Source: an uncultured Roseobacter sp. | Lineage (GTDB): Bacteria > Pseudomonadota > Alphaproteobacteria > Rhodobacterales > Rhodobacteraceae | Direction: 5' to 3' | DNA: 64,000 bases | Assembly: GCF_947495025.1 (NCBI RefSeq) | Contig: NZ_CANLXG010000001.1 | Span: forward strand, 1,054,001-1,118,000 | Shown: positions 51,470 to 61,381 of the stretch, piece after piece | Layout: each line of letters opens with the position of its first letter | How positions within the stretch are numbered: the stretch's first letter is position 1 | Program-made: the position numbers and the translations under genes | The notes under the pieces: model-generated | Databases searched by the model: none | What the model was told of the DNA's origin: nothing | The model's input: only the letters and a program-made list of their open reading frames with translations

Positions 51470-54000
51470 TGCAGCAACCCCGACAGCTCGTCCCGGAGGC
51501 TGTCGACTGACACCGGCTTGGTCATGCGCGGCACATCCCGCAGCTCCGGGGCGCTGGCGGCCTTATCCCCGTATCCGGTTACGAATACCACCGGTACACC
51601 TGCTGCCCGCAACCTGATGGCCACTGCCTCACTGGTCTGCGCCTTGCCCAGATTGAAATCCAGAACGGCCAGCACCGGGGTCTGTGCGTCGAGAAACGCC
51701 ATCGCCTGCTGAGCATTGGAAAACAGCGCCACATGCGCAAAGCCGAAATCCCGCAACTGGTCGCACATTTCAGCACCGATGATAAAGTTGTCTTCCAGCA
51801 GCAGAACTGTACCTTTCAATGCCTCCGCCGGGATGCCGGCTGCCTCTTTTGGTGCCTGGGGCGTGTCATCGGTCAGCTGTGCAGGACCAAACGTGTCGTC
51901 AAAGCATGTACCCGGGAAAAAGAAATGCGCGCTGACGCCATCCGGCCTGAAGAAAAGCTCTGACTTTCCACCCAGTTCGAAAGGCACCGACCGGGTGATC
52001 ATCGCCGTGCCGAACCCTGCTTCCGGCGATGTTTCGACCGGTGGTCCGCCCTCTTCAGCCCAGGTAATCTGTGCACCGTCACCGGCGCGGGTCATGGCAA
52101 TCCGCACACTCCCTCCCTCGACAGACAAGGCTCCGTATTTTACCGCGTTCGTGATCATTTCGTGCATGATCAGGGAAAAAAACGGCGCAATCTCGGCCAG
52201 CACAGAGCGGTCATCACCGGTGATCCCGACCCTGCGGTCTGATATGCTGCTGTAAGGTTCCAGCTCTTTGCGGATCAGGTTCAGAAGAGACACAGGATGG
52301 GGAAGCGAGCCGGCAATGAGATCGTGCGATGCTGCCAGGGCCTGTATCCGGCCTTCCATCGCAGCGGCATAGCTTTCGACAGAACTGTGCCGACGGCGTG
52401 CCTGATGAGAAACCGACCGCACGAGAGCAAGGATATTGCGCACCCGGTGGTTCAGCTCATCAATCATCAGGGACTGCTGACGGTTCATGCGGTTCATCAG
52501 GGACTGACGCTCTGAGGCATGCAGCAGGGTGCGCACGTGCTGGATAAAATAGAGATCATCCTCTGACCAGGCACGGCTGCTGCCTTCGACAACTTCAAGA
52601 AAGGCAGAAAATGACGCGCGGGGTGTCAGCCGCATCACGCCTTCCTGGAGCTCTACGGTTTTGTCAGGGTTCCCTGCCCATGACACCTCCCGGACCATCT
52701 CTTTTCGGAAAACACAGATCAGGCTGTCGGGCGAAAGCGCCGTGACCAGCGCTCCGGCACAGTCGCCGGCAGCTTCGGCAAATGCCGGAAAACGGTCCGC
52801 CAGGTTATCGATCGCAAGGACGTCTCCTTCCTGCGCCTCTGCACAGATCTGAAGCTGGTCGAGCAGTGACTGCTCCGGCACCAGCCCGAACCGTGTCGTC
52901 CTTCCGGGGTTCAGGGTTGCAATGCCATCAGCGCCGATCACATCAAGGACACCCGGCGCAACCTCCGTCAGCAGGCTGTCGAGCTGCACACTGCCCGAGG
53001 CCTGTCCTATGACGTAGCTGTCCAGTTGCCGGATCCGGTCCAGTGTGTCCTGTCGCCGGATCGACAGAAGCTTTGCCGAAAAAACGGGGATGATATTTTC
53101 CAGAATTTCCTGCAGCGAGCGATCGCAGCGGCGCGGCGTTTCGTGATGACAGGAGATCACACCCCACAGCTCGTCCTCGACCACGATATGCAACGTCAGG
53201 GTCGCTGCTGATCCCATGTTCCGAAGGTACTGCAGATGAACGCCGGACATCCCACGACAGACCGAATGGGTAAGGTCCAGCGGTGGCAGATTCTGACGGG
53301 CGGGCACAACCGGTATCTGATCGGCACTGGTGTCGCCGCAGATCCGCAGTGGAATGCGTTTCATCATTTCACGTGCCTGATCCGGGATGTCGTAGCGCGG
53401 AAACCAAAGCCCGGCAAACGACTGCATGCCGGGCCTGCAGGTCTCGGCGAGCACCTCGCCGTTGAATGCCTGGTCAAATCTGTAAACAAGCACCCTGTCA
53501 AAACCGGTGAGGTGCCGCACCAGCTGCACTGTAAGTGCGAACAGATCCGGGTGCGAATGACAGTTCAGAATTTTGCCGATCATGAAACTCATAGACTGAA
53601 GCATGCAGCCCTGATCGCTCTGTCCGGTCCCGGCCGGCTCCATGGAAACCACGGTGCACCCTGTGCTCTCGCAGATACTGAGGTCCCAGTACTGCTCACC
53701 AATCAGGAAGCAACCGGCAAAGACAGCGTTATTCTCTGCACCGCCTCTTGCCAGGGCGTTACGTATTCCGTGCAGGATCTCTTCGTCGAAAAGTGTGCAA
53801 AGGCTGGCTGTCAGAACGTCCTCCAGCGGACGTCTGAACACACCGGCGGCGTTTTCACTGGCATAGCGCACTGCGCCCGTTGTGGCATCCGCTGCGATGA
53901 GGCAGCCGAACCCCTGGATTACGCCGGGTATTCTGATCGGCTCTTCAGAACAGCGCTCAACCGCGCGGGCAATCTCTTCAGTGTCTGGCATCTTGTCCAT
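51466..54000 (-). CDS. bphP: Bacteriophytochrome HWE histidine kinase with C-terminal receiver
   Basis: 844-aa red/far-red photoreceptor. PAS domain (about 10-110) with biliverdin-attaching C17 in RCSEEPIRIPG. GAF (about 140-300) with the FPRYDIPDQAR and HLQYLRNMG chromophore-pocket motifs. PHY (about 315-490) with the PRASF tongue motif. HWE/HisKA_2 kinase with the phospho-His near 516 (MIDELNHRVRNILA), then ATPase domain. Receiver domain about 727-844 with acceptor Asp near 781 (LDFNLG) and Lys in TKPVS. Start ATG at 54000; an in-frame ATG at 54111 would add 37 residues. Coupled to bphO downstream and divergent from a single-domain response regulator. Confidence 0.93.
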   Translation of the reverse strand: MDKMPDTEEIARAVERCSEEPIRIPGVIQGFGCLIAADATTGAVRYASENAAGVFRRPLEDVLTASLCTLFDEEILHGIRNALARGGAENNAVFAGCFLIGEQYWDLSICESTGCTVVSMEPAGTGQSDQGCMLQSMSFMIGKILNCHSHPDLFALTVQLVRHLTGFDRVLVYRFDQAFNGEVLAETCRPGMQSFAGLWFPRYDIPDQAREMMKRIPLRICGDTSADQIPVVPARQNLPPLDLTHSVCRGMSGVHLQYLRNMGSAATLTLHIVVEDELWGVISCHHETPRRCDRSLQEILENIIPVFSAKLLSIRRQDTLDRIRQLDSYVIGQASGSVQLDSLLTEVAPGVLDVIGADGIATLNPGRTTRFGLVPEQSLLDQLQICAEAQEGDVLAIDNLADRFPAFAEAAGDCAGALVTALSPDSLICVFRKEMVREVSWAGNPDKTVELQEGVMRLTPRASFSAFLEVVEGSSRAWSEDDLYFIQHVRTLLHASERQSLMNRMNRQQSLMIDELNHRVRNILALVRSVSHQARRRHSSVESYAAAMEGRIQALAASHDLIAGSLPHPVSLLNLIRKELEPYSSISDRRVGITGDDRSVLAEIAPFFSLIMHEMITNAVKYGALSVEGGSVRIAMTRAGDGAQITWAEEGGPPVETSPEAGFGTAMITRSVPFELGGKSELFFRPDGVSAHFFFPGTCFDDTFGPAQLTDDTPQAPKEAAGIPAEALKGTVLLLEDNFIIGAEMCDQLRDFGFAHVALFSNAQQAMAFLDAQTPVLAVLDFNLGKAQTSEAVAIRLRAAGVPVVFVTGYGDKAASAPELRDVPRMTKPVSVDSLRDELSGLLQ

Positions 54001-54147
54001 AAATGACGTCCCGGAAAAACCAACCCTTTCTGAACGCCACGCGTGAAGACGTGCTGAAAGCACCGTACGGTGCGGTAAGTTCCCGGCGACCTCATGGAGG
54101 TAACGTTGCATTTTCGGATACAGCCCTGCCCGGTACGGAGAAAAAAG

Positions 54148-54567
54148 TTGCCCAAAATCCTCATCATGGAAGACGATCCTGAACTGAGTTATTCACTCAC
54201 ACAGTGCCTTGAAGATGCAGGTCACTGGGTCAGCGCCTGCAGGTCCGCAGCCTGCGCGCGCACGGAGATGGAAGCCGCCTCCTATGACCTGCTGATCACC
54301 GATATTTTCGTGCGCAGAAACAACAGATCCCTCAATGACGGAGGCATCTCGCTCATCGCATGGGTCCGTGCACGTCCAGGCATTCAGGATATGCCGATTA
54401 TTGCCGTCAGCGGTTCCACCAGATACCCCGGCATGGAGACTATCCTGACAACGGCACGCAGGATCGGCGCAGATATGGTTCTGGAAAAACCTCTGAAGCT
54501 GTCAGAACTGCTTGCAGGGATCGTGACACTGACCTGTCACCACGACAGACGTGGGCCCGTCGGGTAA
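54148..54567 (+). CDS. Single-domain response regulator
   Basis: 139-aa receiver protein without output domain. Acidic pair E8/D9/D10, phospho-acceptor D52 in ITDIFV and Lys in LEKPLKL are present. I prefer the TTG start at 54148, seven bases after GGAG, over ATG at 54094, which adds a Pro/Arg-rich stretch before the first receiver strand. Divergent from bphP and a likely target of its kinase, competing with the fused receiver. Confidence 0.85.
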   Translation: MPKILIMEDDPELSYSLTQCLEDAGHWVSACRSAACARTEMEAASYDLLITDIFVRRNNRSLNDGGISLIAWVRARPGIQDMPIIAVSGSTRYPGMETILTTARRIGADMVLEKPLKLSELLAGIVTLTCHHDRRGPVG

Positions 54568-54601
54568 CGGCCTGATTGCCTGCGGCAGACCTGGGTACCG
54601 G

Positions 54602-57600
54602 TTACTCGGCTGCGAGCCGCACAGGCACCGGTTTTACAGACGTTGGCTCGGGCGCTTTCACAGTACCGGTCGCCCGGCGGCGGCCTGGCCTGCCATAGAT
54701 CAGCGCAAAGGCCGGCGGTGTGAAATAGAACGACACGACAGCCGACAAAAGGACGCCACCGGCAATGGCCACAGCAAACGGCGGCCAGAAGCCACCACCT
54801 GCGAGGATCAGAGGCAAAAAGCCGCCAAAAGTGGTGATGGTCGTCGATATGATGTGCCTGCTTGAGCCGCCCACAACTCTGGCCATGGCATCGGTGTTCC
54901 CCGCAGAGGCCTCTGCATCCGCTTTCAGACCTGTCAGAATGATGATCGCCGCGTTTATGGACACCCCGATCGAGCCGATGACACCGATGATTGCATTAAT
55001 TCCGAACGGAAACTGCATCACGGCCAGCGCAAGAATGGACAGCCCTGCCGAAAGCACACAGACAACCAGCGCAATCGCAGTCAGCCTGAACGAATTGAAC
55101 GTCAGCACGATGGCGGCAATCGTCAGGGTAACGATCAGCCCAACAGAGGCCATCAGATTACCCACCGTGTTGGAGCGGGCGTCGGAATCGCCGCCCAGTT
55201 CCATGCGATACCCCGGCGGCAGCGCAAATCCGGCCTCGTCCATAGAAGCCAGAACGGACTGAAGCGCTTCCTCGGGCAGAACGCCCGGCACGATGAAGGC
55301 CTGAACCGTATTGGTCCGCTCACCATTGCGCCGCGTGATGACACTTTCCGCCGGCTCAAGCACCGGATAGGCCAGCGACGACAGCGGAACTGCCGGGAAA
55401 ACGCCCCGGGCCGACAAGGCGGCAGCACCGGGCAGAACCACGGGCATGTCCGTGATTACCGACAGATCACCGCGCACGCCCTGCCCCAGCCGGACACGCA
55501 CAGGCAACTGGTCAGTGCCTTCAACCAGACTGCCACCGGTCACGCCCACGAGCGCTGTTTCAAGCTGACGCGCGATGTCGGTGACGTTCAGGCCAACGAG
55601 CCGGGCAGCCCCTTCATCGATCTCAAACCTCAGCTGCGGTGCACCACCGGCGACAACCGACCGCGCCTGGTTTACCAGAGGAAGGTTCGCCATGATCGCC
55701 CGGGCCTCGTCACCAAGATCGCGCAGCACGTTCAGGTCCGGCCCGACAAACCGGACTTCGACGGGCGCATCCACCGGCGGTCCCTGGACCAGCGCCCGCA
55801 CAATGATACGGGCCCCGGGGAACCTGCTGTCGAGATCTGCCTGCAGTTCCGGCACAAGGCGGGCTGCGTCCTGTGCACTGTCTGTTTTGATCATGGCCTG
55901 TGCATAACCGGGCTCCGAAGAACGGCCTGCAACAATGTTATAATAAAAGGCGGGTCCGGATTTTCCGATTGTCCAGAAAACCTTGTCGATTCCCTCGGCC
56001 TGTTCGAGCAGGGCATCGATTTTCGACGAAACGCGCGCGGTTTCATCGATCGCCGTGCCCGGCGGCATATCTACTTCAAGATAAAACTGGTCGCGCTCTA
56101 CGCCGGGAAAGAACTGTGCAGTCAGTGTTGGGAAAGATGCAAAACCAAGAAAGGGCAGCACCAGAGCAAGTGCAACAGAACGAAGCGGGTTGCGGACAGA
56201 CCAGCGCAGCGAGGCTGCAAAGAGCGGCCCCAGAACCGGAAGCCTGATCCCTGTCCTGGTTCCGGATTTGAGAAACCATCCGGCGAGAGCAGGTGTCACC
56301 GTCACGGCAACGATGAGCGACCAGACCAGCATCAGAACGACCGCAATTGCAATCGCGCCGACAAAGTCTCCGGCGGGGCCCGGCAGCAGGATCATGGGCG
56401 TAAACGACAGCGCCGTGGTCACGGTTGACGCAAACAGCGGTGCAGCAAGCCGGCGGGTGGCATCCCCGGTCGCTGAAATACGCGACATTCCGCGCTCAAG
56501 CCGCTGGCGGACTTCATCAACCATCACGATCGCTGCATCCACCAGCAGCCCCAGCGCCACAATCAGCCCCGTCACCGACATCTGATGGATCGGCAGGCCA
56601 ATGAAATTCATGCTGGCCAGGGTCGCCAGCGAGACCACCGGCAAAACAAGAGCAACGATCGTCGCAGCACGCGCGCCAAGGGTCAGGAACAGGACCCCGA
56701 CGACGAGCGCTACGCCGATCGCCATATTGGTTCCCACTTCTGCCAGACGGTCTGCTGTGTACTGGCTCTGGTCAAACATCAGTGTCTCGGACAAACCGGC
56801 CGGCACCAGAGCACGGCCTTCGGCAAGGGTATCGCGCACAAACCCCATCCAGCGGTCAATCTGAACGCCGTCCTGAGCCAGCACGCCAACGAGTACAGCC
56901 GGTTTGCCATTGGCAATGGCGAGTTCCTCGGGCGGGTTCGCCCCGACCCGGCTGATCCGGGCGATATCTGCGAGCAGAACGCGGGCGCCTGCCTCGTTTT
57001 CACGCAGAACAACGCGACCCAGCCTGTCGAGTTCCTCGATGGCGCCCGACGTGGAAATCGTCAGATCGGTATCGCTCCGCTGGAGCCGGCCGGCCTGCAC
57101 CTTGCCATCCGCAGCGAGGATTCGGGCGGAAACCTGATCTGCTGTCAGGCCAAGTGCTGCGGTCTTCTGCGGATCAAGCTCTACCAGTACTTCGGGTTCT
57201 GCCTCGCCGAAAAGGTCCACAGCCCGCGTCAGAGGCACCGAGCGCAGCCGGTCTGCCAGATCTTCGGCATGCGCCTGCACCACCGACATGGGCACTGCAG
57301 CGTGATCCGCCGTTACGGCAACAACAGCGGAATAGGCCGAGATACCTTCTGCGTTGAATTCAGGAGCCTGGACACCGGCCGGAAAACTGCTGCGTGCTTC
57401 TTCGACCGCGTCGCGGGCTTCCGACCAGACCTGCTCGATGGTCGCTTCGTCCAGTGTTTCCAGCAATTCAACAGAAACCACCGACACGCCTGTCCGCGAG
57501 ACAGAGGATACGACGTCCACCTCGGAAATCTCGCGCAGTTCTTCTTCGATCTCAGACGTGACAAGCGTTTCTACGCGCGCGGGATCAGCGCCCGGAAAAA

Positions 57601-57742
57601 CAGTTGTTATCGTTGCAAAAAGGTTCGTGATTGTCGGGTCTTCCTGCCGCCCGAGCGACAGAAAAGACGACAGACCCGCAGTAATGAGAACCATCAGGAT
57701 GAGCGCAACCAGACGTGGCTGGCGAAAGGTAAGCGTCTCCAT
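54602..57742 (-). CDS. RND efflux transporter permease
   Basis: 1046-aa AcrB-superfamily inner-membrane pump with 12 helices: one at residues 8-28, a large periplasmic porter domain, helices 2-6 around 335-500, a second porter domain and helices 8-12 at the C-terminus. RND signatures include the GLLVDAAIVMVDEVRQRLE stretch (around residue 400), whose acidic residues relay protons. Lies 3 bp after the adaptor gene. The short C-terminus and HAE-like motif suggest a multidrug or biocide pump. No outer-membrane channel gene is adjacent. Confidence 0.93.
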   Translation of the reverse strand: METLTFRQPRLVALILMVLITAGLSSFLSLGRQEDPTITNLFATITTVFPGADPARVETLVTSEIEEELREISEVDVVSSVSRTGVSVVSVELLETLDEATIEQVWSEARDAVEEARSSFPAGVQAPEFNAEGISAYSAVVAVTADHAAVPMSVVQAHAEDLADRLRSVPLTRAVDLFGEAEPEVLVELDPQKTAALGLTADQVSARILAADGKVQAGRLQRSDTDLTISTSGAIEELDRLGRVVLRENEAGARVLLADIARISRVGANPPEELAIANGKPAVLVGVLAQDGVQIDRWMGFVRDTLAEGRALVPAGLSETLMFDQSQYTADRLAEVGTNMAIGVALVVGVLFLTLGARAATIVALVLPVVSLATLASMNFIGLPIHQMSVTGLIVALGLLVDAAIVMVDEVRQRLERGMSRISATGDATRRLAAPLFASTVTTALSFTPMILLPGPAGDFVGAIAIAVVLMLVWSLIVAVTVTPALAGWFLKSGTRTGIRLPVLGPLFAASLRWSVRNPLRSVALALVLPFLGFASFPTLTAQFFPGVERDQFYLEVDMPPGTAIDETARVSSKIDALLEQAEGIDKVFWTIGKSGPAFYYNIVAGRSSEPGYAQAMIKTDSAQDAARLVPELQADLDSRFPGARIIVRALVQGPPVDAPVEVRFVGPDLNVLRDLGDEARAIMANLPLVNQARSVVAGGAPQLRFEIDEGAARLVGLNVTDIARQLETALVGVTGGSLVEGTDQLPVRVRLGQGVRGDLSVITDMPVVLPGAAALSARGVFPAVPLSSLAYPVLEPAESVITRRNGERTNTVQAFIVPGVLPEEALQSVLASMDEAGFALPPGYRMELGGDSDARSNTVGNLMASVGLIVTLTIAAIVLTFNSFRLTAIALVVCVLSAGLSILALAVMQFPFGINAIIGVIGSIGVSINAAIIILTGLKADAEASAGNTDAMARVVGGSSRHIISTTITTFGGFLPLILAGGGFWPPFAVAIAGGVLLSAVVSFYFTPPAFALIYGRPGRRRATGTVKAPEPTSVKPVPVRLAAE

Positions 57743-57745
57743 CTG

Positions 57746-58891
57746 TCAGCCTCCCAGACCGAGCGGGCGGACGCGCTGCCCGGGCACGACGCGGTGAGCG
57801 CCAGAGGTGATAAAGCGCGCGCCCTCTGCCAGCGATCCCTGTACAAATACGCGGGTGTCCTCGGCGTGAATAATTTCAACCGAAGCGGCCCGCACAACGT
57901 CATCCGGCTCCAGTACGAATACCGTCCACTGGCTTCCGGAACCTTCCCGAAGAGCATCAACGGGAATCCAGGCGCCGCGCTGCTGCACTGTCGTCAGCAG
58001 ATCCAGAACGACAGTCTGACCAAAGATGGTGGCGCCATCCGGCTCGACTGAAAACAGCGCGGTTCTCGTGCGGGTTACAGGATCAAGGTCCGGACGGAAC
58101 TGCATCAGCCGGGCACGCAGCGTCCGGTCACCGACGCGCAGCGATACACCGGTACCCGGCGGAACGTCGACTTCGACTGGCAGGCCGACCCGTGCTTCGG
58201 GCGCAGAGGTGCGGATCAGTGTCAGCACGGGCTGCCCCGCTGTCAGTGTCACAGAGGTCTCTGCATGCTGTGTCCCCACACGACCTGAAAACGGTGCGGT
58301 CAACACAGATTTCTCGAGGTTGATCTCAACGGTATCCAGCGCTGCTGAGACCTCGGCCATCCGGTTGCGCAGTTCATCACGTGTGCTGACTGCCTGATCG
58401 AGTGCTTCCTGGCTGGAAAACCCGCGCTCGCGCAGTTGTGCCGCCCGCACAACCCGGCTTTCGGCAAAAATGAGCTGGTCACTGACAGCCGCCCGGGAAG
58501 CCGAAAGTCGCCGGGCATCAGCCTCCAGCAGGTCCGTATCGAGCCGGGCAATGACCTGTCCCTGCTCGACAGCTTCGCCTTCTGTCGCAGTCAGTTCGGT
58601 CAGACGCCCGGCGAGTTCAAAGGACAGGGTTACTTCTTCTGCGGCCTCTGTCTGGCCGGTGAAGCTGCGTGTCTTCTCATAGCTGTCCAGATAGGCAACC
58701 GTCGCGAGTGACACCGGGGTAAGCTCTGCGGCCTGCGGGGCCTCAACGCTCGCAGCGCGCCCTGCAAGAAAGCCGCTGCCGGCGACCACCGCCGCACCTG
58801 CTGCAGCTGCAACGCCCAGCGTCAGTCCGATTGTGCCACTGCGCCGGATAATTCGTCCGAGAAGTCCTGTCTTCTGTGTCATCGCCACCAT
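57746..58891 (-). CDS. RND efflux periplasmic adaptor subunit
   Basis: 381-aa membrane-fusion protein. N-terminal hydrophobic segment (about residues 20-45), then half-lipoyl (GRLTELTATEGEAVEQGQVIARLD), alpha-hairpin (about 115-190) and beta-barrel domains. Bridges the pump to an outer-membrane channel encoded elsewhere. ATG 58891 or 58882 are both possible starts. Its promoter overlaps the TetR operator. Confidence 0.92.
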   Translation of the reverse strand: MVAMTQKTGLLGRIIRRSGTIGLTLGVAAAAGAAVVAGSGFLAGRAASVEAPQAAELTPVSLATVAYLDSYEKTRSFTGQTEAAEEVTLSFELAGRLTELTATEGEAVEQGQVIARLDTDLLEADARRLSASRAAVSDQLIFAESRVVRAAQLRERGFSSQEALDQAVSTRDELRNRMAEVSAALDTVEINLEKSVLTAPFSGRVGTQHAETSVTLTAGQPVLTLIRTSAPEARVGLPVEVDVPPGTGVSLRVGDRTLRARLMQFRPDLDPVTRTRTALFSVEPDGATIFGQTVVLDLLTTVQQRGAWIPVDALREGSGSQWTVFVLEPDDVVRAASVEIIHAEDTRVFVQGSLAEGARFITSGAHRVVPGQRVRPLGLGG

Positions 58892-58904
58892 TTCCCGATC
58901 TGCA

Positions 58905-58929
58905 TGTTAGCACCTCTAACATATGTTAG
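58905..58929. promoter_or_regulatory. Three half-site operator between RND pump and TetR genes
   Basis: TGTTAG-N5-CTAACA-TA-TGTTAG. The first two half-sites form a perfect 17-bp inverted repeat and the last two a perfect 14-bp palindrome. Placed 14 bp upstream of the adaptor start and 47 bp before the regulator start, it is the obvious site for the TetR protein to repress both directions. Confidence 0.75.
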
Positions 58930-58976
58930 GGGTTCTTACTTTGACAAGAGGTACGTTTCCTGAGAAAGATTGGATC

Positions 58977-59603
58977 ATGAACACAAGCCCACAAAACGCT
59001 GCGCGTGAAAGTTACCATCACGGCGATCTGCGCGCACAGTTGCTCGAAGCGACCCGTCAGCTGGTTGAGGAGAAAGGCCCGGATCAGTTTTCTGTCTCTG
59101 AAGCGTGCAGGCGTGCGGGCGTCTCCACAGCGGCACCGTATAAGCATTTCAAAGACAAAGAAGAAATGCTGCACCACATCGCCCATGCCGGCATGGAACG
59201 GCAGCGCCAGCAGATGCTGGACGAACTCGCGCTGTGCGAAGCCGGAACGCTTGACCGCATTGTCGCAATGGGTCGTGTGTACATACGTTTTGCACTGGCA
59301 GAGCCAGGGGTGTTCCGGCTGATGTTCGGGCTGTCAGAAGACCATGCCGACCACTGCGATCTTGTCCAGCTGGGTGACGACACCTTCTGTGTCGTACAGT
59401 CCGAGGTGGCGAAATGCCACGGTCGGAGTGAGGTTATCGAATCAGATGTAAATGAGGCTTTCCTGCTCTGGAGCTTCGTTCACGGTCTGTCGTTTCTGCT
59501 TATCGACGGCAAGCTCAAGGAGGCGAAAGTACCCTTCGATATGGAAATCACCCTGCTGGATATCGCCAGGCGGGTTGTCGGGCCATCCGGTTCAGAAAAC
59601 TGA
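58977..59603 (+). CDS. TetR-family repressor of the RND pump
   Basis: 208-aa regulator from ATG 58977 (an upstream in-frame start at 58923 overlaps the operator). Helix-turn-helix at about residues 12-55 (FSVSEACRRAGVSTAAPYKHFKDKEEML) and a TetR C-terminal domain of the WHG type. Divergent from the RND genes, hence probable local repressor released by pump substrates. Confidence 0.9.
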   Translation: MNTSPQNAARESYHHGDLRAQLLEATRQLVEEKGPDQFSVSEACRRAGVSTAAPYKHFKDKEEMLHHIAHAGMERQRQQMLDELALCEAGTLDRIVAMGRVYIRFALAEPGVFRLMFGLSEDHADHCDLVQLGDDTFCVVQSEVAKCHGRSEVIESDVNEAFLLWSFVHGLSFLLIDGKLKEAKVPFDMEITLLDIARRVVGPSGSEN

Positions 59604-59612
59604 CTGTCAGCC

Positions 59613-60539
59613 TCAGGGTTTTATCCTGCTTTCCCGCAGTCCCAGCAAGGCAACCGCCTCATCCGGTGTCGCGACGCGCCCTCCCATCGCATGGATCAGC
59701 GACGCTGCTGTTCTGACCTGCTCCGCGTTGGAAGTGGACGGCTCTCCGGGCCCTGACCAGAGCGAATCTTCGAGCCCGACACGTACGTGACCACCTGCGG
59801 CGATGGCCTGCGCGGCCACTTTCATCTGATACGCGCCTGCCCCCAGGACGGACCAGACCATATCAGTGCCAAACAGCCGCAGCGCCGTGCGGCGCATGTG
59901 TGCCACATCGTCCGGATGCGCACCGATCCCGCCCAGCAGGCCGAAAACAGTCTGAACAAAAAACGGGGGCTCTACCAGACCCTCGTCCGCGAACCAGGCC
60001 AGATTATAGAGGTGAGACGTGTCGTAGCACTCGAACTCGAACCGCGTGCCGTTGCCCCTGCAAGCATCAAGAACCGCCGATATATCCCTGTAACTGTTGC
60101 GAAAAACAAGATCACGCGATCCTTCAAGGTGTTCTCTTTCCCAGCCGGCAATATCCGGGTACCGGCCCAGCATCGGAAACAGCCCCATGTTCATCGAGCC
60201 CATGTTCAGCGAGGCCAGCTGTGGCGCAAAATGCGCGGCCGGTCGCACCCGCTCGTCAACGGTCATGTAGGGGCTGCCGCCGGTAGTCAGATTCAGGATC
60301 GCATCCGTTCTCTGACTGATATCAGGCACAATCCGCGCAAATCCCTCAACGCTCTGATCCGGTCGCCCGGTCGCCTCATCGCGGGCATGCAGATGCAGTA
60401 TCGCGGCACCTGCTTCAGCTGCCTCTTCAGCCGAAGAAATGATCGCCGCAGCGCTGGCAGGCAGATGCGGCGACATCGATGGTGTGTGTATCGCACCGGT
60501 GATCGCGCATGTGATGATAACGGGGCGACGGTCGGCCAT
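59613..60539 (-). CDS. BKACE-type 3-keto acid cleavage enzyme
   Basis: 308-aa zinc enzyme of the beta-keto acid cleavage family (Kce-like). N-terminal VIITCAITGAIHTPSMSPHLP and the metal pair H49-x-H51 in LHLHARD, with the later FEFECYDTSHLYNLA segment. Family members condense a 3-keto acid with acetyl-CoA to give acetoacetate and a new CoA ester; the specific keto acid cannot be read. ATG 60539 has GGAG six bases upstream and is preferred over ATG 60551. Convergent with the TetR gene. Confidence 0.9.
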   Translation of the reverse strand: MADRRPVIITCAITGAIHTPSMSPHLPASAAAIISSAEEAAEAGAAILHLHARDEATGRPDQSVEGFARIVPDISQRTDAILNLTTGGSPYMTVDERVRPAAHFAPQLASLNMGSMNMGLFPMLGRYPDIAGWEREHLEGSRDLVFRNSYRDISAVLDACRGNGTRFEFECYDTSHLYNLAWFADEGLVEPPFFVQTVFGLLGGIGAHPDDVAHMRRTALRLFGTDMVWSVLGAGAYQMKVAAQAIAAGGHVRVGLEDSLWSGPGEPSTSNAEQVRTAASLIHAMGGRVATPDEAVALLGLRESRIKP

Positions 60540-61183
60540 TGGTTTCTCCATCAGCTGTGTTTTTGCAGGCTTGCACATCCCGCGCCCAAATATCCAGCCT
60601 GATGACCTGACGCGAGCACCCCGATGTTTTCCACGTCGCCCGCAGCACTGAAACAATCGCCGGGCCGCCGCAGAGGGCCCGGTTTGATTACTCTTTACGG
60701 CATGTTCGGTTGCATCCGGCATTAGATATCGTCGTAAGGTGCACTGTGGAACGATTACGCCCTGCGGGTAGAAGACCCGACGGCTCCCATGACGGCAAAC
60801 GCATCCCTCAGAACGAGTATCTGAAATCAGATCACGGCGACTGTCTGTGGAAACTCCGGATGCGCGGGAAAAACCTCTTCCTCGCTCCGTCTGCAAACAT
60901 TCCCCCGATTATCCGCGACCTGTGGCGTATGCGACGCAAGGGACAAACTGTACAGGGCTGGCAGAAGCGGCTGATGTTGCAGAAGCAACAATCGAAGCCG
61001 CAGGTGGAAAAGTGCCGGCGCATGTCACAACGGGTAACGGCAACAGGTACCGAAATCCGGCGCCGCGCAGACAGACCGTCGTCTGCGGACAGACTGCCCG
61101 GGCTCCGGGACGGCAGCGAAATTGCACTGAAATACTCTGATGATACCGCGGAAAGACGGCGCAGAAGTACAACAGAGACCAGG
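60540..61183. other. Gene-free region upstream of BKACE gene
   Basis: About 640 bp. Frames present on both strands have unlikely composition and no ribosome sites. The left part, near 60675-60740, is relatively A/T-rich and probably contains the promoter for the minus-strand BKACE gene. A degraded gene is possible, but I recognise no remnant. Confidence 0.45.
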
Positions 61184-61381
61184 TCAGCTTTCGCTGCGGG
61201 CGGCTGCTGCAAGCGCCTGACGCAGCACGCTTCTGTCTCCGATATGATTGCAGAGGATCAGGATCAGGCGGGCGTTCAGAGCCTCACTGTCTTCCTTGCT
61301 CAAGCCCCTGTGAGCCGACAGCAGTTCGTCGTAAAAACCATCCGGGTCATCGATATTGGGTTCAAGGTTAAGTTCAGTCAT
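61184..61381 (-). CDS. DUF2783-type small protein (65 aa)
   Basis: Short acidic helical protein (MTELNLEPNIDDPDGFYDELL then SKEDSEALNARLILILCNHIG). I recall this as DUF2783, a family encoded beside FAD-dependent hydroxylases. Overlaps the flavoprotein stop by 8 bp. Function unknown; perhaps a partner or regulator of the hydroxylase. Confidence 0.75.
   Translation of the reverse strand: MTELNLEPNIDDPDGFYDELLSAHRGLSKEDSEALNARLILILCNHIGDRSVLRQALAAAARSES

Noticed and set aside
56585..58051. 488-codon plus-strand frame opposite the RND genes
   Set aside because: Runs through the 3' end of the adaptor gene and the 5' half of the pump gene on the other strand. Composition is implausible and no motif is seen.
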